64,000 bases of DNA from Pseudomonas japonica (lineage in GTDB: Bacteria > Pseudomonadota > Gammaproteobacteria > Pseudomonadales > Pseudomonadaceae). Positions 32,429-42,427 of the stretch are shown piece after piece. A program made the translations under genes and the position numbers. How positions within the stretch are numbered: the first letter of the stretch is position 1; every line of letters starts with the position of its first letter. The stretch is from the NCBI RefSeq assembly GCF_900188455.1, contig NZ_FZOL01000028.1, positions 25,527 to 89,526 on the forward strand, written 5' to 3'. The notes under the pieces were generated by a model. It had not been told where the DNA came from and did not search any database. It saw nothing but the letters and a program-made list of their open reading frames with translations.

Positions 32429-33028
32429 TCAGGCGCCGCCCGGGACTTTCGGACGCACCGCGTCGTCGCGATAGCGCCCGCGATCCGCCTCGATCTCGCT
32501 CAGCGGCGCGCATTCGCGCATGGTTTCCAGGCAGCGCCGGGTCAGTTGCTGGTAGGCACGGGTGCCGGTCTGTTTCCAGCTCACTTCGTCATCGCTCAGG
32601 CGCCGGGTGACCCTGGCCGGCGAGCCCAGCACCAGCGACTGCTCCTCGCAGTGGAAGCCGGCCTTGACCAGCGCCCCGGCGGAAACGATGCAGCGCGGGG
32701 CGATGCGGGCATTGTCCAGCACCACCGCGTTCATCCCGATCAACGCGTCCTCGCCGACCCGGCAGCCATGCAGCACCGCGCCATGGCCGACATGCCCGTT
32801 GCGCTCGACCACCGTGTCGCTGGCCGGAAAACCGTGCATGACGCAGGTGTCCTGCAGGTTGGCGCCCTCCTCCAGGACGATCCGCCCGAAGTCGCCGCGC
32901 AACGCCGCCAGCGGCCCGACATAGCAATGCGGGCCGACGATCACATCACCGATCAGCACCGCCGAGGGGTGCACGTAGGCCGTGGGATGAACCACCGGAG
33001 TCAGGCCGTCGATACTGTAGCAAGTCAT
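32429..33028 (-). CDS. paaY: Phenylacetate pathway thioesterase/hexapeptide protein PaaY
   Basis: A 199-aa left-handed beta-helix protein. Hexapeptide turns run through HPTAYVHPSAVLIGDVIVGP, NGHVGHGAVLHGCRVGEDAL and IGMNAVVLDNARI, with the HVGHG histidines that bind the metal in gamma-carbonic-anhydrase-like folds. PaaY hydrolyses dead-end CoA adducts formed when the ring-opening step fails, such as the 2-hydroxycyclohepta-1,4,6-triene-1-formyl-CoA type product, so it protects the CoA pool. It is divergent from paaF and shares its control region. Confidence 0.9.
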   Translation of the reverse strand: MTCYSIDGLTPVVHPTAYVHPSAVLIGDVIVGPHCYVGPLAALRGDFGRIVLEEGANLQDTCVMHGFPASDTVVERNGHVGHGAVLHGCRVGEDALIGMNAVVLDNARIAPRCIVSAGALVKAGFHCEEQSLVLGSPARVTRRLSDDEVSWKQTGTRAYQQLTRRCLETMRECAPLSEIEADRGRYRDDAVRPKVPGGA

Positions 33029-33263
33029 GGCATTTTTCCTCGAAAACGATACGTAACAGGCAGATCATCTAAACAGATGAAATCCTTGATAAGCCAAGGA
33101 ATAACGTGGATCCGCCAATATTTCAATCGATCATTAGACACGTTTTTCTTTTTCATTGTTGTTTTTCTGTATCGTATTATGCCTATACTTTGGCGAAACG
33201 GCCATCGAGCCCGTCCAACAAAAACGCAGGCCTGGAGCCCGCGCGCCTTGCGAGGAAGTCGTC
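33029..33263. promoter_or_regulatory. Divergent paaY / paaF control region
   Basis: A conspicuously AT-rich 235-bp gap. GATAC half-sites face each other: GATACGTAACA at 33048 and, on the minus strand, GATACAGAAAAAC ending at 33173. The second resembles the arms of the paaA operator (GATACAAAAACC). TATACT at 33184-33189 is a possible -10 for paaF, without a convincing -35. A PaaX site is likely but the geometry is looser than at paaA. Confidence 0.5.
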
Positions 33264-34034
33264 ATGCCGCACACCCTTGTGCTGCAGGAGCATCAGGCCG
33301 TAAGCCTGATCACCCTGCATCGTCCACACGCACTGAACGCCCTCACCAGCGAACTCCTCGGCGAGCTGGCCGCCGAACTGCAGCGCTGCGCCGCCGACCC
33401 GCGGGTCCGCGCCGTGGTCATCACCGGCAGCCGCAAGGCCTTCGCCGCCGGCGCCGACCTCAACGAAATGGCCGAACGCGACCTGGTCGGCATGCTCGAC
33501 GACCCCCGCCAGGCCCACTGGCAGCAGATCACCCAGTTCCCGAAACCGCTGATCGCCGCGGTCAACGGCTACGCGCTCGGCGGAGGCTGCGAACTGGCGA
33601 TGCACGCCGACATCCTCATCGCCGGCGAGGACGCCCGCTTCGGCCAGCCGGAAATCAACCTGGGGATCATGCCCGGCGCCGGCGGCACCCAGCGCCTGCT
33701 GCGGGCGGTTGGCAAGTCGCTGGCGATGCAGATGGTCCTTTCCGGCGAGGCCATCGATGCCCGCCGCGCGCTGGATGCCGGCCTGATCAGCGAGATCACG
33801 CCGCCGGAACTGACCGTCGAACGCGCCCTGCAGATCGCCCAGCGCATCGCCGCCAAGGCGCCGCTGGCGGTACGCCTGGCCAAGGAAGCGCTGCTCAAGG
33901 CCCAGGATGTCGATCTGGCCAGCGGCCTGCGCTTCGAGCGCCACGCTTTCACCCTGCTGGCCGGCACCGCCGACCGCGACGAGGGCATCCGTGCCTTCCA
34001 GGACAAACGCCAAGCCGAATTCCAGGGCCGTTGA
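33264..34034 (+). CDS. paaF: 2,3-dehydroadipyl-CoA hydratase
   Basis: A 256-aa crotonase-fold enzyme from the ATG at 33264 with GAGGAAG upstream. Oxyanion-hole segments AFAAGADLNEMA and YALGGGCELAMHADI, and the catalytic glutamates in the QPEINLGIMPGAGGTQRL region (Glu at the two hydratase positions), are intact, so it is a true enoyl-CoA hydratase. It hydrates 2,3-dehydroadipyl-CoA to 3-hydroxyadipyl-CoA in the lower phenylacetate pathway. First gene of the paaFGHIJK operon. Open frame continues upstream but without a ribosome site. Start chosen for the family-typical N-terminus. Confidence 0.9.
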   Translation: MPHTLVLQEHQAVSLITLHRPHALNALTSELLGELAAELQRCAADPRVRAVVITGSRKAFAAGADLNEMAERDLVGMLDDPRQAHWQQITQFPKPLIAAVNGYALGGGCELAMHADILIAGEDARFGQPEINLGIMPGAGGTQRLLRAVGKSLAMQMVLSGEAIDARRALDAGLISEITPPELTVERALQIAQRIAAKAPLAVRLAKEALLKAQDVDLASGLRFERHAFTLLAGTADRDEGIRAFQDKRQAEFQGR

Positions 34035-34065
34035 GCCCGCCTACCCCTACGCCGAGAGCAGCCTC

Positions 34066-34857
34066 ATGAGCTTCCAGCACATCCTGTTTTCCATCGAAGC
34101 CGGGGTCGCCACCCTGAGCTTCAACCGTCCCGAGCAACTGAACAGCTTCAATACCCTGATGCACCAAGAGGTGCGCGAGGCGCTGAAAACGGTGCAGAAC
34201 AGCGCCGAAGTGCGCGTCCTCCTGCTCACCGGCGAAGGCCGCGGCTTCTGCGCCGGTCAGGACCTCAGCGACCGCAATGTCGCCCCGGGGGCGGAAATGC
34301 CCGACCTGGGCCTGTCCATCGAGCGCTTCTACAACCCGCTGGTGCGCACCCTGCGCGAGCTGCCGATGCCGGTGATCTGCGCGGTGAACGGCGTGGCCGC
34401 CGGGGCCGGGGCGAACATTCCGCTGGCCTGCGACCTGGTTCTGGCCGCCCGCTCCGCGAGCTTCATCCAGGCTTTCTGCCGGATCGGCCTGATCCCCGAC
34501 TCGGCGGGCACCTGGGCGCTGCCGCGCCTGGTGGGCATGGCCCGGGCCAAGGCGCTGACCCTGCTCGGCGAGCGCCTGAGCGCCGAGCAGGCCCTGGAAT
34601 GGGGGCTGATCTACCGCGTGGTGGACGACGCCGAACTGCGCGACCAGGCCATCGCCCTGGCCCGCCAGCTGGCCACGCAGCCCACCTACGGCCTGGGCCT
34701 GATCAAGCGCAGCCTGCATGCCAGCCTGGACAACAGCTTCGAGCAGCAACTGAACCTGGAGCGCGACCTGCAGCGCCTGGCCGGACGCAGCGAGGACTAC
34801 CGCGAGGGCGTCGCCGCCTTCATGGAAAAACGCACGCCGGCGTTCAAGGGGTACTGA
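34066..34857 (+). CDS. paaG: Ring 1,2-epoxyphenylacetyl-CoA isomerase
   Basis: A 263-aa crotonase-fold protein. It has GFCAGQDLSDRNV and VNGVAAGAGANIPLACDLVL for CoA and the oxyanion hole, then IGLIPDSAGTWALPRLVG, in which Asp replaces the second hydratase Glu, as in isomerases. It converts ring-1,2-epoxyphenylacetyl-CoA to the seven-membered oxepin-CoA, the substrate of PaaZ, and also shifts the double bond in the lower pathway. It starts 31 nt after paaF and is followed at 4 nt by paaH. Confidence 0.92.
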   Translation: MSFQHILFSIEAGVATLSFNRPEQLNSFNTLMHQEVREALKTVQNSAEVRVLLLTGEGRGFCAGQDLSDRNVAPGAEMPDLGLSIERFYNPLVRTLRELPMPVICAVNGVAAGAGANIPLACDLVLAARSASFIQAFCRIGLIPDSAGTWALPRLVGMARAKALTLLGERLSAEQALEWGLIYRVVDDAELRDQAIALARQLATQPTYGLGLIKRSLHASLDNSFEQQLNLERDLQRLAGRSEDYREGVAAFMEKRTPAFKGY

Positions 34858-34861
34858 GGCA

Positions 34862-36379
34862 ATGAACGCACTGCACACCAATGTGCCGGTCGCGGTGATC
34901 GGCGCCGGGGCCATGGGCGCCGGCATTGCCCAGGTGGCGGCCAGCGCCGGACACCGGGTCTTCCTTTATGACAACCGTCCCGGGGCGGCAGCCCAGGCCA
35001 TCGAAGGCATCGGCAGGCAACTGGCGCGCCGGGTCGACAGCGGCAAGCTGGCCGCCAGCGCCCGCGACGCCTGCCTGAACGCGCTGGTGCCAGTGGACAC
35101 GCTGGAACAACTGGCGAATGCCGGCCTGGTGATCGAGGCCATCGTCGAGCACCTGGAGGTCAAGCAGAACCTGCTGCGCCAGCTGGAAGCCAGCTGCCGC
35201 GAAGACTGCATTCTCGCCAGCAATACCTCGTCGATTTCCATCACCCGTCTCGGTGCCGGCATGACACGCCCGGAGCGCCTGGTGGGCATGCACTTCTTCA
35301 ATCCGGCGCCGGTGATGGCGCTGGTGGAAGTGATCAAGGGCCTGGCCAGCGATCCCGCCGTGGTGGACTGCGTCCTCGCCACCGCCGCGGCCTGGGGCAA
35401 GAAACCGGTGCTGGCACGTTCCACCCCCGGCTTCATCGTCAACCGCGTGGCCCGGCCGTTCTACGCCGAGAGCCTGCGCCTGCTGCAGGAAGGCGTGGCC
35501 GACTGCGCCAGCCTCGATGCCCTGCTGCGCGAGGCCGGCGGCTTCGCCATGGGTGCGTTCGAACTGACCGACCTGATCGGCCACGACGTCAACTACGCGG
35601 TGACCTGCTCGGTATTCGACGCCTATTACCAGGACATGCGCTTCCAGCCGTCGCAGATCCAGAAGGAACTGGTGGACGCCGGGCATTTCGGCCGCAAGAG
35701 CGGACGCGGCTTCTATGACTACCGCGAGGGCGCCGAGCGGCCCCAGGCGCTGACCCTGCAAAGCAGCGCCGACGTGCCGGAAGTGGTTGTCGAGGGTGAA
35801 ATCGGCGTGCTGCAAGGGCTGCTGGAGCGACTGAGCGCCGCTGGCGTGAAGGTGAGTCGCCGTGCCGGTCGTGGCCTGCTGCGGGTCGGCGAAGCCACCC
35901 TGGCCCTGAGCGACGGCCGTCTCGCCGCGCAACGCAGCGTCGACGAAGGCCTGACCAACCTGGTCCTGCTGGACCTGGCCCTGGACTACCCAGGCTGCAC
36001 CCGCCTCGGCATCGCCTGGGCCGTCGGCACCGAAGCGGCGGCGGTGGACCAGGTCGTCGCCCTGCTCGCCCATGCCGGTATCGCCGTCACCCCGCTGCGC
36101 GACAGCCCTGCGCTGTGCGTACTGCGCACCGTGGCCATGCTCGCCAACGAAGCCGCCGACGCCCTGCTGCAAGGCGTGGCTTCGGCGGCGGACATCGACC
36201 TGGCGATGCGCGCCGGGGTCAATTACCCGCGCGGGCCACTGGCCTGGGCCGACCAGTTGGGCCATGGCCTGCTGGTCGAGGTGCTCGACAACCTGCAAAC
36301 CGCCTATGGCGAAGAACGCTACCGCCCGTCCCTGCAACTGCGTCGGCAACTGGCCGAAGGAGCCCGCTTTCATGAATGA
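34862..36379 (+). CDS. paaH: 3-hydroxyadipyl-CoA dehydrogenase
   Basis: A 505-aa NAD-dependent dehydrogenase. Rossmann start VAVIGAGAMGAGIAQVAASA, catalytic region ASNTSSISIT and GMHFFNPAPVMALVEV (the His-Glu couple), and two C-terminal 3HCDH domains (about 190-285 and 400-480), as in PaaH/PhaC of Pseudomonas. It oxidises 3-hydroxyadipyl-CoA to 3-oxoadipyl-CoA. The length of about 500 residues is normal for the paa form, longer than the fatty-acid enzyme. Its 3' end overlaps paaI by 8 nt. Confidence 0.92.
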   Translation: MNALHTNVPVAVIGAGAMGAGIAQVAASAGHRVFLYDNRPGAAAQAIEGIGRQLARRVDSGKLAASARDACLNALVPVDTLEQLANAGLVIEAIVEHLEVKQNLLRQLEASCREDCILASNTSSISITRLGAGMTRPERLVGMHFFNPAPVMALVEVIKGLASDPAVVDCVLATAAAWGKKPVLARSTPGFIVNRVARPFYAESLRLLQEGVADCASLDALLREAGGFAMGAFELTDLIGHDVNYAVTCSVFDAYYQDMRFQPSQIQKELVDAGHFGRKSGRGFYDYREGAERPQALTLQSSADVPEVVVEGEIGVLQGLLERLSAAGVKVSRRAGRGLLRVGEATLALSDGRLAAQRSVDEGLTNLVLLDLALDYPGCTRLGIAWAVGTEAAAVDQVVALLAHAGIAVTPLRDSPALCVLRTVAMLANEAADALLQGVASAADIDLAMRAGVNYPRGPLAWADQLGHGLLVEVLDNLQTAYGEERYRPSLQLRRQLAEGARFHE

Positions 36380-36808
36380 CCGTCTGGATCTGGCCAGCCG
36401 CTGCGCCCAGGCCCTCTACGAACGCGATGCCGCCAGCCAGGGCCTGGGCATGCGCCTGCTGGCCAGCGGCCCGGGCAATGCCACGGTGGGCATGAGCGTG
36501 CGCGCCGACATGCTGCAGGGCCACAACACCTGCCACGGCGGCTTGCTTTTCGCCCTCGCCGACTCGGCCTTTGCCTTCGCCTGCAACAGCCACAACGATG
36601 CCACCGTGGCCCAGGGCTGCAGCATCGACTACATCGCCCCGGCCTTCGCCGGCGACACCCTCACCGCCCGTTGCAACGAACTGAGCCGGGGCAAGCGCAC
36701 CGGCGTCTATGACGTGCGCATCGAGAACCAGCACGGCCAGTTGATCGCGCTGTTTCGTGGCAAGTCCTACCAGATACGCGGCAGCGTGCTCGCAACGGAG
36801 ACCCTGAA

Positions 36809-36812
<4 letters not shown>
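36372..36812 (+). CDS. paaI: Hotdog-fold phenylacetyl-CoA-type thioesterase
   Basis: A 146-aa single hotdog domain starting inside the end of paaH. The motif NTCHGGLLFALADSAFAFAC holds the catalytic-helix residues (HGG, then Asp of ADS) of the PaaI family. PaaI hydrolyses ring-hydroxylated phenylacetyl-CoA species and so rescues free CoA from dead-end products. It ends in a 4-nt overlap with paaJ, so translation along paaHIJ is probably coupled. Confidence 0.9.
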
Positions 36813-38020
<1,208 letters not shown>

Positions 38021-38093
38021 ATACAGAACGCTCCCGGGCGCCGGGTTATGCTTGGCGCCATGCACTCACAAGAACAACATGCAGAGTGAACCG

Positions 38094-39413
38094 ATGAACA
38101 TGCAGATGTCCCCCGCCTCCGTGCTCGACCCGATGGAAACCGCCAGCGTCGACGAACTGCGCGCCCACCAGTTGCAACGCCTGCGCTGGAGCCTGGAGCA
38201 CGCCTGGCAGAACGTGCCGATGTACCGCCAGCGCTTCGCCGAGCTGGACGTGCACCCGTCCGACCTCAAGAGCCTGGATGACCTGGCGAAATTCCCCTTC
38301 ACCGTGAAGAACGACCTGCGCGACAACTACCCCTTCGGCCTGTTCGCCGTGCCGCAGCACGACATCGTGCGCCTGCACGCCTCCAGCGGCACCACCGGCA
38401 AGCCGACGGTGGTCGGTTACACGCAGAAGGACATCGACACCTGGGCCGACCTGGTGGCCCGCTCGATCCGCGCCGCCGGCGGGCGCAAGGGTGACAAGGT
38501 GCATGTGTCCTATGGCTATGGCCTGTTCACCGGCGGGCTCGGTGCGCACTACGGCGCCGAGCGCCTGGGCTGCACGGTGATCCCCATGTCCGGCGGCCAG
38601 ACCGAGAAGCAGGTGCAGCTGATCCGCGACTTCCAGCCGGACATCATCATGGTCACGCCGTCGTACATGCTCAACCTCGCCGACGAGATCGAGCGCCAGG
38701 GCATCGACCCGCACCAGTTGGCCCTGCGCCTGGGCATCTTCGGTGCCGAACCGTGGACCCCGGAACTGCGCGCGTCGATCGAGGCGCGCCTGGGCATCAC
38801 CGCCCTGGACATCTATGGCCTCTCGGAAATCATGGGCCCGGGCGTGGCCATGGAATGTGCCGAGAGCCGCGACGGGCCGACGGTGTGGGAAGACCATTTC
38901 TATCCGGAGATCATCGACCCGGTGACCGGCGCGGTGCTGCCGGATGGCGAGCTGGGCGAGCTGGTGTTCACCACCCTGAGCAAGGAAGCCCTGCCCATGG
39001 TGCGCTACCGCACCCGCGACCTGACCCGCCTGCTGCCGGGCACGGCGCGGCCGATGCGGCGCATCGACAAGATCACCGGGCGCAGCGACGACATGCTGAT
39101 CATTCGCGGGGTCAACGTGTTTCCGACCCAGGTCGAGGAGCAGGTGCTCAAGGTCAGGCAACTGGCCGAGTGCTACGAGATCCACCTGTACCGCAACGGC
39201 AACCTGGACAGCATCGATATCCACGTCGAACTGCGCGGCGAGCACCAGCACCTGGGCGATGCGCAGCAGAAGGAGGTCTGTGCGGAGCTGAGCCGGCATA
39301 TCAAGACCCATATCGGCATCAGCTCGCGGATCGTGTTGCAGCCGGCGTATTCGATCAAGCGGTCGGAGGGGAAGGCTTGTCATGTGTATGACAAGCGCAA
39401 GCAGACTGCCTGA
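38094..39413 (+). CDS. paaK: Phenylacetate-CoA ligase
   Basis: A 439-aa adenylate-forming enzyme that activates phenylacetate with ATP and CoA, the entry step. ATP-binding P-loop HASSGTTGKPTVVGYT, the adenylate motif DIYGLSEIMGPG, RYRTRDLTRLLPG and ITGRSDDMLIIRGVNVFP are intact. The extreme C-terminus keeps the lysine region RSEGKACHVYDKR. I chose the ATG at 38094 (MNMQMSPASVLDPMETASV) because P. putida PaaK starts with a similar MNM sequence. ATGs at 38060 and 38079 lack ribosome sites. Last gene of paaFGHIJK. Confidence 0.93.
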   Translation: MNMQMSPASVLDPMETASVDELRAHQLQRLRWSLEHAWQNVPMYRQRFAELDVHPSDLKSLDDLAKFPFTVKNDLRDNYPFGLFAVPQHDIVRLHASSGTTGKPTVVGYTQKDIDTWADLVARSIRAAGGRKGDKVHVSYGYGLFTGGLGAHYGAERLGCTVIPMSGGQTEKQVQLIRDFQPDIIMVTPSYMLNLADEIERQGIDPHQLALRLGIFGAEPWTPELRASIEARLGITALDIYGLSEIMGPGVAMECAESRDGPTVWEDHFYPEIIDPVTGAVLPDGELGELVFTTLSKEALPMVRYRTRDLTRLLPGTARPMRRIDKITGRSDDMLIIRGVNVFPTQVEEQVLKVRQLAECYEIHLYRNGNLDSIDIHVELRGEHQHLGDAQQKEVCAELSRHIKTHIGISSRIVLQPAYSIKRSEGKACHVYDKRKQTA

Positions 39414-39448
39414 CACCTTCCTTCATCGACTATGACTACGCGGTCCTC

Positions 39449-39578
39449 GTAGGAGCTGGCTTGCCTGCGAAAGGACCCGTAGGAGCTGGCTTGCCTGCGA
39501 AAGGACCGCAAAGCGGTCCCTGATGACACTGCAATCGGGACCGCTACGCGGTCCTTTCGCAGGCAAGCCAGCTCCTAC
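39449..39578. repeat. REP-doublet palindrome with a duplicated left arm
   Basis: The arm GTAGGAGCTGGCTTGCCTGC is present twice in tandem (39449 and 39479, 30-bp period). It is then answered once by the complement ending AGCTCCTAC at 39578. The arm sequence (AGCTGG, CTGCG) is a variant of the other copies in the window. The following 140 bp to 39720 contain no gene I can support. Confidence 0.85.
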
Positions 39579-39723
39579 AGGTCCGCGAGCCAGCGCCTGC
39601 GAGAGTTGCGCCTCCTCAGCCCCACCGCCTCGGCTAGTACCCTCCTGAACATCTTCAGCGCTCGATCCTGAAAGCCCTGAAAGCGCATCGGCATGCCCGC
39701 GCACCCCGCAAAACCCCCAATCC

Positions 39724-39787
39724 GATACAAAAACCAATTACGACACCATTTTTTCTGTTTGATATTTGGTTTTGTATCACTTATAAC
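39724..39787 (+). promoter_or_regulatory. paaA: paaA promoter with inverted-repeat operator (PaaX candidate)
   Basis: Inverted repeat: GATACAAAAACCAATT at 39724-39739 and TATTTGGTTTTGTATC at 39763-39778. A -35 TTGATA (39759-39764) and -10 TATAAC (39782-39787) are exactly 17 bp apart. The right arm fills the spacer, so a bound repressor would block RNA polymerase. The paaA start is 48 bp downstream of the -10. PaaX is the obvious candidate. Confidence 0.7.
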
Positions 39788-39834
39788 TATCTCCACGCCC
39801 AAGCCCCCCCACGACAAAAAGGCGGGAGACACAC

Positions 39835-40824
39835 ATGTACGCACAACTGGTCGAAACCGGCGTCAAGCGCCTGAAGACCCTCGCAGAGATGTCCGAGCAG
39901 GAACGCGCCTTCCAGGAGCGGATCGACGCGGAGATCAAGATCGAAGCCAAGAACTGGATGCCGGATGCCTATCGCCAGACGCTGATCCGGCAGATTTCCC
40001 AGCACGCCCACTCGGAAATCGTCGGCATGCTGCCGGAAGGCAACTGGGTCACCCGCGCCCCGTCGCTCAAGCGCAAGCTGCAACTGATGGCGAAGATCCA
40101 GGACGAGGCCGGGCACGGTCTGTACCTGTACAGCGCGATGGAAACCCTCGGCGCCGATCGCGATACGGAAATTGAAAAGCTGCACAGCGGAAAAGCAAAA
40201 TATTCCAGCATCTTCAACTACCCGACCCTGAGCTGGGCCGATGTCGGCGCGGTGGGCTGGCTGGTGGATGGCGCGGCGATCGTCAACCAGGTGGTGCTCC
40301 AGCGCACCAGCTACGGCCCCTACTCGCGGGCGATGATCCGCATCTGCAAGGAAGAGAGCTTCCACCAGCGCCAGGGCTACGAAATCCTCCTGACCATGAT
40401 GCGCGAAGGCACCCAGGCGCAGAAGGACATGGTCCAGGACGCCATCGACCGCCTCTGGTGGCCGTCGCTGATGATGTTCGGCCCCAGCGACGAACACTCG
40501 CCCAACAGCGCCCAGTCCATGGCCTGGAAGATCAAGCGCCAGAGCAATGACGAACTGCGCCAGCGCTTCATCGACCAGACCGTGCCGCAACTGGAACTGC
40601 TCGGCTGCACCGCCCCCGACCCGGACCTGAAGTGGAACGCCGAACGCGGTCACTACGATTTCGGTGCGATCCAGTGGGACGAATTCTACGAAGTGCTCAA
40701 GGGCAACGGCCCGTGCAACCAGGAACGCGTCGCCACCCGCCGCCAGGCCATCGAGGACGGCGCCTGGGTACGCGCCGCCGCCGTCGCCCACGCCCGCAAG
40801 AAAGCCAACAAGAACGCCGCCTGA
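39835..40824 (+). CDS. paaA: Phenylacetyl-CoA 1,2-epoxidase catalytic subunit
   Basis: A 329-aa ferritin-like di-iron oxygenase subunit. The iron ligands lie in helices KIEAKNWMPDAY, QIHAHSEI-type (QISQHAHSEIVGML), QDEAGHGLYLYSAM and CKEESFHQRQGYEIL. With PaaB, C and E it epoxidises the ring of phenylacetyl-CoA using O2 and NADPH. A ribosome site (GGCGGGAGA) precedes the ATG. First gene of paaABCDE, with the operon's promoter and operator just upstream. Confidence 0.95.
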   Translation: MYAQLVETGVKRLKTLAEMSEQERAFQERIDAEIKIEAKNWMPDAYRQTLIRQISQHAHSEIVGMLPEGNWVTRAPSLKRKLQLMAKIQDEAGHGLYLYSAMETLGADRDTEIEKLHSGKAKYSSIFNYPTLSWADVGAVGWLVDGAAIVNQVVLQRTSYGPYSRAMIRICKEESFHQRQGYEILLTMMREGTQAQKDMVQDAIDRLWWPSLMMFGPSDEHSPNSAQSMAWKIKRQSNDELRQRFIDQTVPQLELLGCTAPDPDLKWNAERGHYDFGAIQWDEFYEVLKGNGPCNQERVATRRQAIEDGAWVRAAAVAHARKKANKNAA

Positions 40825-40849
40825 GCGTCGCCTGACCGGAGAAATCGCC

Positions 40850-41131
40850 ATGTCCGAATGGACCCTGTTCGAAGTATTCGTGCGCAGCAAGCACGGCCTC
40901 AACCACAAGCATGTCGGCAGCGTGCACGCCGCCGACGCCGCCATGGCCATCGACAACGCCCGCGAGCTGTACACCCGGCGCAACGAAGGCGTGAGCCTGT
41001 GGGTGGTGCCCTCGGCGCTGATCACCGCCTCGTCGCCGGACGACAAGGACCCGCTGTTCGCCCCGTCCGAGGACAAGATCTACCGTCACGCCAGTTTCTA
41101 CGAGCTGCCGGCCGAAGTGGGGCACATGTGA
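40850..41131 (+). CDS. paaB: Phenylacetyl-CoA epoxidase subunit PaaB
   Basis: A 93-aa small subunit from the ATG at 40850 (CCGGAGAAATCGCC upstream). It begins SEWTLFEVFVRSKHGLNHKH and includes SVHAADAAMAIDNARELYTR, conserved in PaaB, which bridges PaaAC heterodimers in the multicomponent epoxidase. Its TGA overlaps the paaC ATG by one base. Confidence 0.93.
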   Translation: MSEWTLFEVFVRSKHGLNHKHVGSVHAADAAMAIDNARELYTRRNEGVSLWVVPSALITASSPDDKDPLFAPSEDKIYRHASFYELPAEVGHM

Positions 41132-41886
41132 TGAACCAGGACCTGATCCAGTACCTGCTGCGCCTGGGCGACAGCGCCATGGTCCAGGCCCAGCGCCTGT
41201 GCCAGTGGTGCGGCCGCGCCCCGGCGCTGGAAGAAGAACTGGCGCTGATGAACGTCGGCCTCGACCTGGTCGGCCAGGCGCGCAATTGGCTGGAGTACGC
41301 CGCCGAGCTGGCCAACGACGGTCGCGATGCCGACCACCTGGCGTTCCGCCGCGACGAGCGCGCCTACCGCAACCTGCTGCTGGTCGAGCAGCCCAACGGC
41401 GACTATGCGGTGACCCTTCTCAAGCAGTTCTTCTACGACGCCTGGCACTTCGCCGTGCTGCAGGGCCTGAGCCACTCCAGCGACGAACGCATCCAGGGCA
41501 TCGCGGCCAAGGCGCTGAAGGAAGTCACCTATCACCTGCGCCGCTCCGGCGAGTGGGTCGAGCGCCTGGGCGACGGCACCGAGGAAAGCCGCCAGCGCAT
41601 GCTCGCCGCCCTGCCCCAGGTCTGGCGCTTCACCGTCGAGCTGGTGGACGCCGATGCGCTGGAGCAACGCCTGTTCCAGGCCGGGGTCATCGGTAATCCG
41701 GAGCAGGTCGCGCTGACCTGGCAGCGTCAGGTCGAGGAGACCTTCGAACGCGCCACCCTGCCGTTGCCGCAGCCGGCCGTCCACTTCTACCTCAGCGGTC
41801 GCCAGGGCCTGCACAGCGAGCACCTGGGCCTGCTGCTGGCGGAAATGCAGTCCTTGCCGCGAGCCTACCCCGATGCAACCTGGTGA
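41131..41886 (+). CDS. paaC: Phenylacetyl-CoA epoxidase structural subunit PaaC
   Basis: A 251-aa ferritin-like subunit related to PaaA but without the full di-iron ligand set. It has YLLRLGDSAMVQAQRLCQWC, LMNVGLDLVGQARNWLEYAA, KQFFYDAWHFAVLQGL and EVTYHLRRSGEWVERLGDG. It pairs with PaaA to bind phenylacetyl-CoA. It overlaps paaD by 14 nt at its 3' end. Confidence 0.93.
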   Translation: MNQDLIQYLLRLGDSAMVQAQRLCQWCGRAPALEEELALMNVGLDLVGQARNWLEYAAELANDGRDADHLAFRRDERAYRNLLLVEQPNGDYAVTLLKQFFYDAWHFAVLQGLSHSSDERIQGIAAKALKEVTYHLRRSGEWVERLGDGTEESRQRMLAALPQVWRFTVELVDADALEQRLFQAGVIGNPEQVALTWQRQVEETFERATLPLPQPAVHFYLSGRQGLHSEHLGLLLAEMQSLPRAYPDATW

Positions 41887-42406
41887 CCTGATCGCCAGCG
41901 ACCGCGGCGCCCGCGCGCCCCGGGCCGACGACCTGAGCCAGGCCTGGACGGTGCTGGAACAGGTCATGGACCCGGAAGTGCCGGTGGTCAGCGTGGTCGA
42001 CCTCGGCATCGTCCGCGACCTGGACTGGAGCGACGGCCATCTGCGGGTGGTGGTCACCCCCACCTACTCCGGTTGCCCCGCCACCGAGGTGATCGAGCAG
42101 GACATCCGCCAGGCCCTGGAACAGGCCGGTTTCACCGAGCCCCGGCTGACCCGGCAACTGAGCCCGGCGTGGACCACCGACTGGATCAGCGACAGCGGCC
42201 GCGAGCGCCTGCGCGCCTATGGCATCGCCGCGCCGGTGGGCAGCGCGAGCAAGCGCAGCCTGCTCGGCGAGGTCGCGCGGATCGCCTGTCCGCAGTGCGG
42301 CAGCGTGCATACCGAACGGCTCAGCGAGTTCGGTTCCACCGCCTGCAAGGCCCTGTACCGCTGCCGCGACTGCCGCGAGCCCTTCGATTATTTCAAGTGC
42401 ATCTGA
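41873..42406 (+). CDS. paaD: Phenylacetate epoxidase maturation protein PaaD (MIP18/DUF59-type)
   Basis: A 177-aa protein. Residues 20-105 form a DUF59/MIP18 domain (VMDPEVPVVSVVDLGIVRDL, TPTYSGCPATEVIEQDI with its Cys). The C-terminus is a four-Cys zinc ribbon (CPQCGS at 141, then CRDCREPF and a final FKCI). PaaD is thought to assemble the Fe-S or iron centres of the epoxidase complex rather than act in catalysis. The start overlaps the end of paaC. Confidence 0.92.
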   Translation: MQPGDLIASDRGARAPRADDLSQAWTVLEQVMDPEVPVVSVVDLGIVRDLDWSDGHLRVVVTPTYSGCPATEVIEQDIRQALEQAGFTEPRLTRQLSPAWTTDWISDSGRERLRAYGIAAPVGSASKRSLLGEVARIACPQCGSVHTERLSEFGSTACKALYRCRDCREPFDYFKCI

Positions 42407-42427
42407 GCGCTTGCTGGAGATTTCCCC

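Noticed and set aside
39580..39737. Short minus-strand frames between paaK and paaA
   Set aside because: They run into the REP element, lack a convincing ribosome site and show no recognisable composition.
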